Assembly: GCA_963402885.1 (NCBI GenBank)
Contig: OY727095.1
Span: 19,473,001-19,537,000 of the forward strand
Reading direction: 5' to 3'
Source of the DNA: Antedon bifida
Lineage: Eukaryota > Echinodermata > Crinoidea > Comatulida > Antedonidae
Length of the DNA stretch: 64,000 bases
A model generated the notes under the pieces. The model saw nothing but the letters and a program-made list of their open reading frames with translations. It was not told the origin of the DNA and ran no database searches. Made by a program: the position numbers and the translations under genes. Within the stretch, counting starts at the first letter, position 1. Each line of letters starts with the position of its first letter. This document shows, in pieces, positions 33,257 to 43,830 of the stretch.

Positions 33257-33830
33257 ATTTTAGATTCTAATCCTGCAATTATTCTGGGCATTCAATTTTT
33301 TCTTTAACTGTACAACTTCAAGGTCAGTATGGAAACTTGATTCAGCCTCAGTCACAGCCTTCTTAGATTGGATTTTAACTGGGGATACTAATTTCCCATT
33401 GTCCTTGATAATATCTAGAATCAAAGTTTCTTTAAGAATATAAACGGTGAATACAGCCTTTTTTCTGTGTGTCCGGTAAAGCTGATAAAGTTTGACCTGA
33501 CCATTTGCATTGTTAATAAGTTCATTTATTGTTTCTTCTTGTCTTGTGTATGGACATTTAATGTCGAAAACTGTGTCATTTCCAATTATACCTGATGTAT
33601 GGAGCCAAAGTCCAGTTTCAATTACTTTCACAACTAGTGTTTCCTCAATTTTAACAATTGCATTGGTTTCATGGTCTATTCCATACCGGATAGCCTTAAC
33701 ACGTGAGAGATCCTTTGAATTTGTTAATGAGTCCACTAGTGATATGGTTACGATAAGATTATCATCATACATGGCTTTCGCAACTTTTAAATCAGCTAGG
33801 TGTCTCGCCTCTATGGCTATCTGTTTCTAG
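33257..33830 (-). pseudogene. YqaJ-like exonuclease-domain remnant
   Basis: The frame reads LSRVKAIRYGIDHETNAI, then VIETGLWLHTSGIIG and DIKCPYTRQEETINE, then QLYRTHRKKAVFTVY. This follows the YqaJ/lambda-exonuclease-like pattern: AxxxGxxxE, GLxxHxxxxxxGxSPDG, EIKCPY, then YxxQxQGQL...F. The SPDG with its metal-binding Asp is missing between IIG and NDTVFDIKCP, so the active site is broken. The second copy at 34.5 kb keeps a PDG at that place. YqaJ domains occur in many invertebrate transposon-like genes, and another is at 58.6 kb. Confidence 0.6.
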
Positions 33831-33878
33831 TGATGGCAGTCTATAATTGATTGATGGCCAAGTTTCTATAGAACTATT

Positions 33879-34395
33879 TTAATCACTTTGCATACATAAC
33901 AGTACCATTATGGTCTCTCGTATTTCATCCGTGTATCGTCCAGTCTTAAAGTAATCTTCAAGTCTATCTTTGATGTTGCTCGAACTGTGTAACTTATCAT
34001 TTTGTAATTTTGAGTGTTTTTCTGCACTTACTAATTCTTTTATTTTCATATCTCTACGAGCCATCTTCCTGTTTATATTTCTCGTATCATATTTTGACAG
34101 TTTTTGTTTTATATTGTACTTCTCTTGAATTGCAAGCAGCTCTGTTGTCGTTTTCCGATAATTGGCTTTATATTTTTCTACTGTAATACCATAACTAAAG
34201 GAGTACAATTTTGTTTCATTTCATCAAGTTTCTTTAGAATATTGTCTTGCTTTCTGCTCAGTTCATAGACTTGAGATTAAAGTTTGTGGTTTTCCTCTTC
34301 TGCATACTGACGTGCTGATGACTCGGCAGCCAAGTCATTTCTTTCTTGTATCCCTTAGTTCTTTGTTTTTTTTCACCTATCTCTTGTCTCATTGT
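33879..34395 (-). pseudogene. Coiled-coil protein remnant associated with the YqaJ gene
   Basis: The 109-codon frame (34208-33879) is highly charged: LLAIQEKYNIKQKLSKYDTR, NINRKMARRDMKIKEL, then YTDEIRETIMVLL. Further upstream, to about 34395, other frames give AAESSARQYAEEE and LSRKQDNILKKLDEMKQ. This is consistent with one long coiled coil broken by stops. Same strand as, and directly upstream of, the YqaJ fragment, so probably the N-terminal part of the same original gene. Function unknown. Confidence 0.45.
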
Positions 34396-34499
34396 ATCTG
34401 GAAGTGTCCAACAAGATATGAATGTACAGTAGCTCATTAACCAAAATCAGTGTTTTTTTATTGTTTATACTCGTTTTCTGTGTGGCATTTCACTTTCAA

Positions 34500-34725
34500 C
34501 AACTGTATCATTGCCAATAAAACCATCAGGTGGTGGATGTTTCAATTATGCCTGATGTGTAGAGCCAAAATCCAGTTTCAATTACTTTCAAACCTAGTGC
34601 TTCCTCAATTTTAACAATTGCATTGGTTACATGGTCTATTCTCTACTGGATAGCCTTAACATGTGAGAGATCCTTTGAATTTGTTAATAAGTCCACTAGA
34701 GATAAGGTTACTTTACTGGCTGTTT
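34500..34725 (-). repeat. Second copy of part of the YqaJ-like exon
   Basis: About 190 bases match 33590-33770 (TTTCAATTACTTTCA, CTTCCTCAATTTTAACAATTGC, GAGAGATCCTTTGAATTTGTTAAT). In this copy the minus strand still has a proline-Asp-Gly word next to FIGND where the other copy is deleted. It is shifted and broken by several indels. Confidence 0.65.
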
Positions 34726-35776
34726 ACAGTAACAGTTGGATCATACATAAGGCTGTAGGCTGTAATTGATTCAGTAAATACAATATTTTTCTTTGTTTTT
34801 CATTTGATTAATTTTTATTTTTTGGATTGTTTTTATTAACTCAGTTATCTTCTGAGGGTTCAAATTAGTGTATAACATACTAAAATCAGCTCTGGGTCAA
34901 AAGTCGCAATGTTGTTCTCCAATTGAATATACAGTTAATATATATATAGTGTACAAAATGTTTGTTTTTTCTTCATATATACTTTATCCTTTAAAGTAGT
35001 TGTTTAAAACACTCACACATGTCAAGCAGTTATTTCATACTTTGGCACTGTTGATTTGTTTCTTTGCAGTTACAAAAATTTATCTCTGGAGTTTAATAAA
35101 CAAGTTTAACATTGTTATATTATGTGTTTCCATCTACCTCCCATCCTCTTCTGACAGGTTCAATTGGGGTACATACATATGTTTCCATACCACAACTTAA
35201 GTTCACGTCCAGATGAAGTTTTGAATTCATTCTCATGAGCTTCCACCTTATATGAACAGGATCGACTGAAGCCTGATAATTGTAATTTTAAACAATTTGT
35301 TGGTACATTTCATGTCAAATGTGATGCAATGACTGTTTTACTAGTGAAGAATTGGTACAGAATATTCTATACATGACTGGTCTTTGATGAATCTTGGAAC
35401 AATCTTTTAAAAGACAATGACTCAAAGGCCTCAAAGAGTGGGAAGAAGGTTTCTCCTGCACTGAAGTTCACACCGGAATTAACAATTCCATGAGGCAGAT
35501 CTGTATAAAGAAAGATGATAACTATGCATCAAAATATATTTATACTTTGAGCAGAACCACTGAGTTTGGTGAAAAATACACTGTATTAGTTTTTCTCATC
35601 TACCATTGGCCCAGGTACTCTAGTTGTTTGTCTTTGTGAGCATACAAAGAAGGCCTGTATGTAAAGTGGCAATAGTTTACCATGAATTGTGGTTTGGAAA
35701 TCACCATCCAGATAAACTGAAAATTTAAAAAAAGTGTCAAAAAAGAAGCAACAACAAAAAGTGAATAGAAAATGCA
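34726..35776. other. No assignable gene
   Basis: A plus-strand stretch near 35420-35590 gives LKEWEEGFSCTEVHTGINNS, followed by SKYIYTLSRTTEFGEKYTV without a stop and with coding-like composition, but I cannot place it. The rest is AT-rich. Confidence 0.25.
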
Positions 35777-36078
35777 GCAGTAAACAATCGTCTTCATTGT
35801 TTTGGTATGGGAACATGAAAGTACCTCAGTTGTTAAACCTTCAGAGGTTGATGAGAGACAACAAGGAACAAAGATTATTATACGTTGTAGTTTCACCAGA
35901 AATCTTTCTGCAAGAAAAAGGTAGATAGCAGTAAACAATCCTCTTCATTGTTTTGGTATGGGAACATGAAAGTACCTCAGTTGTTAAACCTTCAGAGGTT
36001 GATGAGAGACAACGAGGAACAAAGATTATTATACATTGTAGTTTCACTAGAAATCTTTCTGCAAGAAAAAGGTAGATA
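35777..36078. repeat. 151-bp tandem duplication
   Basis: Units 35777-35927 and 35928-36078 differ at only a few positions (for example CAATCG/CAATCC and ACAAGG/ACGAGG). Each begins GCAGTAAACAATC and ends CAAGAAAAAGGTAGATA. The high identity implies a recent duplication. Confidence 0.9.
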
Positions 36079-37264
36079 GTGCCATGGAGACATGAAGACA
36101 GACATGGCATGTAACTCAAAATGTGGAGTGTACCTATTGTTAAATTGATGACTGAGTTTACATTGTACATATTTTTGACTGTATATTCATCAGGTTAAAT
36201 AACATTGTTACGCTGACTGCTAAAATATATTTTAATTTTTTAATTTTTTTATGTGTCTCAAAATAATTCCCCTTTGCAACTCTCCAATTGTTCTTTTACT
36301 AATGTCATATTTTTAAAGAAATAATTATTTTCTTCTTTTTTCCCCTTTACTTTTCATTTAAACTTTCTTTGATGTTAGAAACAAGATTTTATACTATTAG
36401 GGAATATTTTAACACCTTTTTCTAATATTTTAAAAGGCTTCCTCATAATCATTCTATTGAAAAAATCTAGTAATAGTAAAGGATATCTACTCAAAATTCA
36501 TGATAATGTATATTATGCTTGCTTATATATGGAAACACATCTGTAGAACTTTGTTTCCTCAGATGTCTATCTTTTTTTGTCTTAGATTCATGTTCGTCCT
36601 CATTTGATTTTAATATGTTTTGTTTCTTCCTTTTCTCGGGTCTGTTGGATTTTTTCCACCTCCATTTAATACTTTTCTTAGTTTTTCACATTCATATGTA
36701 ATGGTTTCATCCACCATCTTTACTGATGGGGAATGTTGATACTGTCTGCAAACCAGTCTTGTCAATGTGTTTGTGGCAATATTTTTTGCAGCTCTTCTTG
36801 GCTGTTTAACATTACAGACATTTCAATTAGAGAATTATTGCGATTCATCTTTTACTGTAGTTTTTGTATTGCAGACTAATTTTCTTCATTTTTCACATTC
36901 ATAATGGTTTCATCCACCAATGCTTAAATATTCTCATCTTCTCATAAGGAACATATTTTGTGATGTGAAATGTTGGTACCACTTTGAATGTCCTATCTGC
37001 AATCCTGTCTGACATTCATTTATCTTTTATTGGTCTAAATTAAATATAAAAAGCAAGTATCAAGTCTACTCAATGTGTTTGTGGAAATATTTTTTTCAGC
37101 TCTTCTTGGCTGTTTAACATACCGACAATGATTGGGGTTCCTCTTTTACTGTAGTTTTTGCATTGCAAACTACTTTTTTTCATTTTTCACATTCATATGT
37201 AATGGTTTCATCCACCATGCTTAACATATTCTTATCTTTCATTTTCATATATATAAAGTATGCC
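36079..37264. repeat. AT-rich stretch with degenerate ~300-bp repeats
   Basis: TTTTTCACATTCATA(TGTAATGG)TTTCATCCACCA recurs near 36685, 36893 and 37180. GCTCTTCTTGGCTGTTTAACAT, with an upstream AATGTGTTTGTGG, recurs near 36790 and 37098. No gene recognised. Confidence 0.6.
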
Positions 37265-37705
37265 TCAATCAGGTGCCAAGTGCTCTTATTTGAGCTAAAT
37301 AAAACTTCTGACTAATTTCAAACGCCACATATTTTAAAAGGATTGTTTTGCGATTGAACTGACCATAGTATAATACAGCTTGATCCATGCGATCACATCC
37401 ATTCATTGACATGTTATAGTGCTGTATGACTTCCGGGATGTCAAATGGATCACCCTGTTTTCTCCTGATGAGTTTGGTTTTGACTTTGGCTTTTGTTGAC
37501 ACAACAACAACTGGCTTCTTCTCCTTCATTACTTCCCTTTCTTATCTTTCCACATTACACAGAGTATTTTGTCATCATCACTCCTGTACCACCGTGCCTC
37601 TAAATGACGTAGTTTCAGCGTATTCAGTTCCAATGGAAAACCTTTCCGATTGAGAGCTACCGTGCCGGTGTAGTACGTCTTGTTTTCGATCAGATACCTA
37701 ATCAG
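37265..37705 (-). pseudogene. piggyBac transposase C-terminal fragment
   Basis: Minus-strand blocks, in order: YYTGTVALNRKGFP (about 37680-37640), RHLEARWYRSDDDKILCVMW followed by KDKKGK, then after a stop/frameshift KKPVVVVSTKAK and IPEVIQHYNMSMNGCDRMDQAV, then RKTILLKYVAFEI. This matches the C-terminal half of the piggyBac DDE domain: GTxRxNRKGxP, WKDKKxVxxLST, YNxxMxGxDxxDQ, RKxxKWW. The conserved Asp residues of the CDRMDQ box are present. Residues usually WW are LK. No N-terminal half, no TTAA ends found, and at least one frameshift. Confidence 0.8.
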
Positions 37706-38171
37706 ATGACAAATGAATGTGTTGTTTTTTTTGTTTAAATGTTTATACTGTCTATTCTGCTAAACAAAATTACCATTGGATTTTAACTATTCATTAAAGA
37801 AGCATCAGTATGGATGAAATATAGCTGTACAATTTTGTGACTTTGTATTATTTTTAAGGGTCATTTTAAATATGAAATTATTAAAACAAATTTTTAATAT
37901 ACAGGTAGTCTCTTTTGCTAATGTTAAATGTGTGCTAAGTTTTATTTTAATTGGAAGTTAGCAGTTACTATATGATGTAATATGCAGTAATACTAATACT
38001 AATAGTTCATTGAAATTCTTGATACGCTTGACTGATTTCAAACTAGTAGACCAATGTTGGTTGGCCTTTTCTACATATTTTGGTTTAATTATGATAGGAT
38101 ATTCTATTATTTCATTTAATCATAGCTTGCTCATTTCTCATCGTGAATGATTATGAACAGAATAACAACAC
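37706..38171. other. No gene seen
   Basis: AT-rich spacer between the piggyBac and HECT fragments, stop-rich in all frames. Confidence 0.4.
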
Positions 38172-38520
38172 AAATTAAGCTCGACCAAAAAATTTGTCTG
38201 GAACTGATTTGTTGAACAAATCGAACAAGACTTCCTTTGGAGGCAGGGGATCTGTTGAATTTTTATTTACTGGAAGGCCTAATTGGTGAGCGCAGGTACT
38301 AGCCTGGATTCACATTGAATCCAGTTCATATTTATTAAATGTAAGTGTGAGGGCTGGATGCCATCCAGATATAGGCATACTCTCAGGACCAGTAGTGAAT
38401 CTTATGATGTGTTCCAGTCTGACTCTTTCTCCTCCTTCGTGGCTGTTCACCCAGTGCTGTCCAGTCAGGGAAGTAAACAGGGAAATCGTAGCTAGGGAAG
38501 TTTAAAGGGTCCGCACGAAT
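38172..38520 (-). pseudogene. HECT-domain C-lobe fragment (G2E3-like ubiquitin ligase)
   Basis: Frame on the minus strand: ERVRLEHIIRFTTGPESMPI, GWHPALTLTF, then an in-frame TGA, then IQASTCAHQLGLPVN and LFDLFNKSVPDKFFGRA before the final stop. This follows the C-lobe of HECT ligases: LLxFxTGxxxxPxxGxxPxxxIxF, then the ASTC catalytic-Cys block and LxLP. The catalytic Cys is therefore still encoded, but behind the stop. The preceding exon is likely that at 38868-39055. Related to the large uncharacterised invertebrate HECT proteins, whose other exons are at 20.8-22.1 kb. Confidence 0.6.
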
Positions 38521-38867
38521 GCCCTTTTTGAGGAGTGAAGATTTTTTTTTAATATTCAGTAATAAACAAAAAAATAATAAAAATCTATTTCATACTGAAT
38601 GTTTCTTTTGAGTAAGTACAGTACCAAAGTACAATAATGATAGTCATATTGGGTCATTATTTCATCTGTAATATTTCTTTCTCTGTCTTATTTAACTTAA
38701 TTATTTTACTTTATGAATTGATGGTTGGTATTAATTTATCAATCTCAGCTTAGAAGACAGCAGGTGACCCTCGATGGTCATTGACACTCACACAGAATGC
38801 TCTAAAATCTTGACTACATACTTTGCGCAAATCAACTTTGTTTATATTGCACTAGTTCCTAATAAAC

Positions 38868-39055
38868 ATACCTTCCACTTCCCGGAGGTAACGCGCAAAA
38901 TGCCCCATAATTTCCTCCTCTTTTCTTCGCATGTTGCTACTAGCATCTGAAAATTTCACTTCAAATGCAGCAATGAGTGGTCTGGCTGTAAGCGGTTTGG
39001 CTGGTTCAGCAAGTAGCAAACTTTTACATGGTGGAAATGAGCTGGTGGGAAAAAA
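38868..39055 (-). pseudogene. Upstream exon of the HECT fragment
   Basis: PLIAAFEVKFSDASSNMRRK, then EEEIMGHFARYLREVE, ends at a GTATGT donor near 38867. In the related proteins a SxxRxxEE...WxxxLxxVE segment directly precedes the FxTGxxxxPxxGW exon, which fits the downstream neighbour. The exon is open throughout. Its upstream splice site was not pinned down. Confidence 0.4.
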
Positions 39056-39782
39056 CAACGACCTAACTTAAATGCCTACGGTATACTAACTATAGTAAAT
39101 GTGTTTTTAAATAAATTTGCATAGGCAGTCATTTTAAAATCCAACATGGCCACCACCATCCAAGAATTTTGTAAACATCAAATTTGAATGCAGTAAATCA
39201 GCATACTTTACATTTGGAAACAAATATAAACTTTACAATTTCTAAAGGCTATAATACAGCATGCGCTATAATACAGAGTTGAAGACGCTAATCAATCAAA
39301 AGTTTCGCGCCACAGAAAAGTTTCTTGTTTCTGTGCTAAAAATAACCCATGTTGCGTAGTGGTTGCATGCTGCCCTCAATGTTTAAATTTAGTTAGACTG
39401 TATGCCATTTTTGTTCTTTCGGAATTTAACTATATGGCAATGTATTCTTTCACCAATTCTTTTCACCAGTTTAATGATTTGTTGAGCCAGACACCTTATT
39501 GTTTTCTTAAAAAAATAAATAATCTTGCATGTTTGGTTTGTGGAATTAGACAAGATTTTGTTAAGATATCATATGTCCTAACAGTATGGAAACAGCAGCT
39601 TCAAACCTAACCTAAAAAATAGAAAACCATTAATATCCTTCTATCAACACAACCCTAATTATTAAAGTATGTTGTAATCGATATAGGTCTATTATAGTCC
39701 TGTTGTAGAGAGTCCGCAATACATTTATCTACAATGTCACTTTAAATAAAATCTAGCTAGCAACATAATTCACATGTGAAGT
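39056..39782. other. No gene seen
   Basis: AT-rich. Contains a single CCAACATGGCCACCACCATCC word near 39143 and no recognisable coding or repeat structure. Confidence 0.4.
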
Positions 39783-39912
39783 CTGCATCTGATTCATTGA
39801 TTGATACCAGCACAATCTTCATGAGCCCATTCCTCACAGACAGAGCACAATGATCCAGATTTCTCCTGAAACTGACACAGAATAATCTTCTTTGCAGTAC
39901 AGACATAGCCAA
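39783..39912 (-). pseudogene. C-terminal zinc finger of a pogo/Tigger-like transposase
   Basis: One frame reads CLYCKEDYSVSVSGEIWI; the other continues CSVCEEWAHEDCAGINQ to a stop. Joined by a frameshift this is the CxxC...W-x-x-C-x-x-C-x-x-WxHExC finger that closes many pogo-type transposases. The DDE domain is not adjacent. The minus strand fits the HTH fragment at 17 kb, but the 22-kb gap means they are probably independent copies. Confidence 0.6.
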
Positions 39913-40469
39913 TTACTTTCTTTCTTGTGCACTTTATATTTTGGGCTAGGTTTATTCTTTTTCTTTGGTTCTGATGTTTCATCTAAAATTTCTTAGGTCG
40001 TAGGACTGGGATAGATAAAACACACAAAAAATAAAATATTAAGGGGCAAATTGTCACAGGTTGTCACACTAAACACACACTGAATGACCACTTATACTTT
40101 GAAAATGTCAGGCCTACAAGCCGACCTTTTTGGCTTTTGTGGGATACGCTGTATCAAATACAGTCTAAATTAGATGAAATCAAGGATGTGTGTATCTTTT
40201 TGTTACCGTTAATTTTATCAAAATAATATTATTAATACCTAGCCTGCATGTTTTCAAAAATTCCACTTACAGCAGCAGCAATGTATTGAATGGCAATATA
40301 ATTTATAAATGTATTCAATGCTATTGCTAGCACACCTATATTTAAGGTTAATACAATTTAATTATATAATCTATATATAACTATAATTAATAATAGGTTA
40401 GCCTAGGTCTAGAGGCCTAGCTTGCTGATGCTATGGATGGAAATTCTTACCTTCATTTACTTTAACCGG

Positions 40470-40600
40470 CCTATAGGATTAGGACGTTTGTTGTCAACAA
40501 TAAATGTAGGATTGTGCAGATCTCTTGTACCCAATATCCTGTCAATAACCTCATAAAACGGAGAAGTCATTTTCTCCCTTCCCGACAGGTTGACAATTGC
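40470..40600 (-). pseudogene. Myb/SANT-like exon fragment
   Basis: Minus-strand frame: LSGREKMTSPFYEVIDRILG, then TRDLHNPTFIVDN. It matches the end of a Myb/SANT-like domain, where SGxxRxxxxFYExxDxxLGTRxxxxPxxxVD is typical. A one-base frameshift is needed to reach the GTAAGA donor near 40452. It is a different subfamily from the copy at 2.5 kb. No other exon of it was found. Confidence 0.5.
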
Positions 40601-41254
40601 AACTACAGTCTATTGATAAGTATGTGAATGAAATATAAACAATTACTGTAGCCATGCAGGCGACAGACATGCAATTAAAAATCAGATAAATCATATAAAA
40701 ACAAATGTATACCTACTTTAATATAATAATAATCTCATCAGACTTTTTGCTTATTCCTATTATAAATAACATCTCAACTTTCTTAACCTACATTAAAATG
40801 CACACATATGGCACAATGCATAATTTTCATCTTTTCGTCTTTTTGCCTAAATTGTGTCTTGAATTGTCGGGTCTTTGAATTTTAAATGTGCCTTCATACT
40901 GGGTGTTAACTGATCCAGGTTGCTCTTCATCCCATAAACATCCCTTCACACTCTGCTAATAATCCAATCCCAAATTTCCATTTTGAATATTGATACTAAT
41001 CAATATAACGCATATTCAACATTTTCAAAAACCTGAAAAATAGAATTATTCTTAAAATCTTAGTATTTTCCAGTTAATTACTTTCTTCATAGTTAACAAT
41101 TTTCCCTCTGTCTACACATTATTTTGCAGTGGCAGTCCCAACGTAACCACCACAGTAGCTACAATAAGCATGTGATTTAGGATCAGAACATATGTTGATT
41201 AAATCCATATTTGGAGTGCATTAAGCATGGTGCCCAAACATTGAGGAAATTAAT

Positions 41255-41520
41255 TCAGTCAAGTAAAAAGATGGAAGCGTTGGTATATTAATGTATTCCT
41301 GAATAAATTTGCAAATTTAACAAGATTTTCTTCAATCGTCAGTAATTCTTTGGTGATTTGGGCAATCTTTCCACATGGTCCTGTTTTTAGCAGTTGTTTC
41401 GTGATGAAGCGGGGAAAGCTTCGTGCTTCCCTATAAAACAATCAATGACTGATTGCATTTCACTCTTTACTAGGCTTCTTCTGCCCTGCTCTTTAAATCA
41501 TTACTACTTTGTTTGCCTCT
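41255..41520 (-). repeat. Coding-like repeat, copy 1 (partner at 45470)
   Basis: The minus-strand frame 41441-41259 reads REARSFPRFITKQLLKTGPC, then GKIAQITKELLTIEENLVKF. About 185 bases of it, including the non-coding side down to CTTCTTCTGCCCTGCTCTTTA, recur at 45470-45665. Family unknown. Confidence 0.55.
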
Positions 41521-41977
41521 TATTTAATGATATACTGCATAGCTAAATTTTAAAATTGAAATAAAATATAATAAAGTATAACATAACTAGAAATTACAAA
41601 TTGCAAATGGAGTGCAGTGAACATACTACTAACTAGACATTCCATCTTAGAAAATGTTGCCACTTGAATTGTTTCATCACACAAACAATACTATTCTTGA
41701 TGCTAGTGTATCTAATTCATTATCCTGTAAAGTCATAATTTGAGACAATAGTGGTGATGTGTTTCTTCAGTTGCCTAGATCACAATAGGTGTTGATGATT
41801 GGCCCCACATGCATTGACAAATTTCCTCTAATATGATTTAATATAATATATATAAAACCAGAATTAATGAACATTTTCTAAAAAACAACTTAACTCTCTG
41901 AAAAAAACTACTGGATGATTTTATAATGAAAAATGTAATTAATTACACCTATCCTTTGAATGATTTTCTTAAATCAC
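41521..41977. other. No gene seen
   Basis: AT-rich; no motif recognised apart from the adjacent tRNA-like element. Confidence 0.35.
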
Positions 41978-42052
41978 GGTTTGGCTCAGTGAGTAAAATG
42001 CTGTGGCAATTGAAATCAATGCTTAGTACATTCAAGTTTGAATCTGCGATGT
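41978..42052 (+). repeat. tRNA-like promoter, possible SINE head
   Basis: TTGGCTCAGTGAG (41981-41993) resembles an A box, and AAGTTTGAATCTG (42034-42046) a B box, with a spacing of about 41 bases as in tRNA genes. The surrounding bases do not fold into a proper cloverleaf that I can see, so a tRNA-derived SINE remnant is more likely than a tRNA gene. The long open frame across it is probably accidental. Confidence 0.4.
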
Positions 42053-42324
42053 GTAAATGCTATCACTGCTTAAACCAAAAATCAAAACTAGACCAAAATG
42101 TAATGCAATGTAATCACAAAAGAAAAACAAACTTTTTAAATTATTTTGGAATTTATCTCTGCAGTGCTCGTTGCTGGCTCCAATTAATGTGGCAGGCATT
42201 CATAATTGCTAAACATCTTTGGGGATCCATTTTCTCAACTTCAGTGTTTGGTCAGTGCATTTCTTTGACTGTGCTTACAATTTTGGTGAACGTCCATTTT
42301 TTTAATCGTTAATCGTTTTATGTA

Positions 42325-42415
42325 CAGTACAGATAAAAACTACTGCAACATTTGCCACGCGTAGGTAACGTAGTCTACGCGTGGCGGGTGCGTGGCGTAG
42401 CATTCGTAGTGTTGT
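42325..42415. mobile_element. Solo terminus related to the 12.5-13.9 kb TA element
   Basis: TA followed by CAGTACAGATAAAAACTACTGCAAC matches the terminus of that element with a few differences. Next comes a CCACGCGTAG...CTACGCGTGG hairpin like its CTACGCGTAG subterminal words. No matching opposite end was found downstream, so this is a truncated copy. Confidence 0.6.
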
Positions 42416-43003
42416 GATCAACTGTGTGTGGGAATTCCCAAAACTCAACTGTGTACAAGTACATTGTCGACGGCTAAGCAGGCTACGAAAAGTTCGAATA
42501 AATAGAAATGATACGATTGTTTCGCCAATACAATAATATCATCATCATTATTAAACACACTTGAAATTCAAATTTTTCTAAAGAAAATAGCAATTAAAAT
42601 TGCGCAAAGCCTAGGCTAGACGCAAAAAGTCTGATTAACTAGGCCTACTGCTGACTGATGTACATTCACCATCGCCGGCCAGGCAGTAGTGTACAAAATT
42701 AATTGATGACGGGCCGTTATTATGACTACCTTCCATAGTAATAGTAATTAGTATTAGTAGTAGGCCTAAAATTACAAAATCAGAGATAAGTTGACATTTA
42801 TAAAAACTGAGTTATTAGTGTATTCATAATGTACATATATTAAGCTTTAAAATGATGTATAACATGATATATAACTATGCTCTAAACATTTTCTATAAGA
42901 GGAGTTCAAGACATGGATACCCAATCAACAGGAAGTGACTTTGCAAGAAATACACCCTCAAGGTTAATCATACAGGAAATCACTCCTCCTACACATACCA
43001 CTG
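42416..43003. other. No gene seen
   Basis: AT-rich spacer with several AGGCCTA words. Confidence 0.4.
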
Positions 43004-43830
43004 TCAAATCTCCATAGCAACAACTGGGTTTCTAATGTCAACAACCACCAAACTTGGCACACTTATAAAATACACATAGACAAGTATTCTGACGAAATTT
43101 AATCCGATTGACTTGTGCAAGCCATGAATTGTTCGCCATGCCAGGTACCATAATACATACTTGTTCTTGTTTTGTCCGCTACAATTGTCGCAGTGTAGCA
43201 GACAATGTTCCTCTCCCAATCCACCATCCAAGAAAAAATCATGAACATAGGAAATTACAGCATTAGATCCTTTGGAAATGGCGACACCTTCATCAATTAA
43301 AAAGTTTTGCTGTTGAGGATCTGCCTCGCAGGCTATGCCAAAAATGCCCAATTTGCGGGTGCAAATAAAGTAAGTTGGGCCTGGTTGCAAGGGGTCCGAG
43401 GGGTAGCTTACTTGTTGCGCAAAGTCAAACAAATAGTGCATCGTAATCTGTCGTGAACATGGTGCGTTTGGTCCTAGTCTTTCGTCTGTAATGACTGCCT
43501 TTGCATCCGCAATCATCGATCTCAACAAATCCCTTTCAAGGTGAACCACACGTAGGTGTTCCAATTAACGTTGTTCGTTTGATGATTCTCATCTCCCTGT
43601 GACCTTTAAGAAAAATGCACCAATTGTTATTATTAATACTATTAATTATTAATCAAGCTGAAATGCAACACAATTTTGGAATAGAAACATTTAAGGCAAA
43701 CTACAGTAGCTCATTACCTGCTCTAATTCGCCTTTCATTAACATCCATCAGCTGAGCCTCGTGTTTGCGCCACACACCTGACTTGGTTTCACACGACGGC
43801 AGAAGCCGCACTCTCGGAGTTGGCATTCTA
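43004..43830 (-). pseudogene. Two-exon fragment of a DUF7869-like, probably transposon-derived gene
   Basis: Exon 1 (43830-43719) starts MPTPRVRLLPSCETKSGVW, contains NERRIRAG and ends at GTAATG. A TTTCTTAAAG acceptor (43602) opens exon 2, where a frameshift precedes LERDLLRSMIADAKAV. The core reads MHYLFDFAQQVSYPSDPLQP, YFICTRKLGIFGIACEA, ISKGSNAVISYVHDFFL, then CLLHCDNCSGQNKNKYVLWY. The HxDNCxGQNKNxxVxxYLxWR block is the hallmark of a metazoan family I know as DUF7869, suspected to be RNase H-like. The usual GHTKFxPD continuation is absent: the sequence degenerates after SIGLNF. Confidence 0.6.

Noticed and set aside
35600..36170. Minus-strand frames repeated within the 151-bp duplication
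   Set aside because: They exist twice only because the DNA is duplicated; no motif or codon signal.
16826..39912. One pogo element joining the HTH at 17 kb and the zinc finger at 39.8 kb
   Set aside because: 22 kb apart with many unrelated elements between and no DDE domain; more likely two copies.
41926..42312. 128-codon plus-strand open frame
   Set aside because: Low-complexity, hydrophobic composition, no family motif, and it overlaps tRNA-like promoter boxes of a probable SINE.
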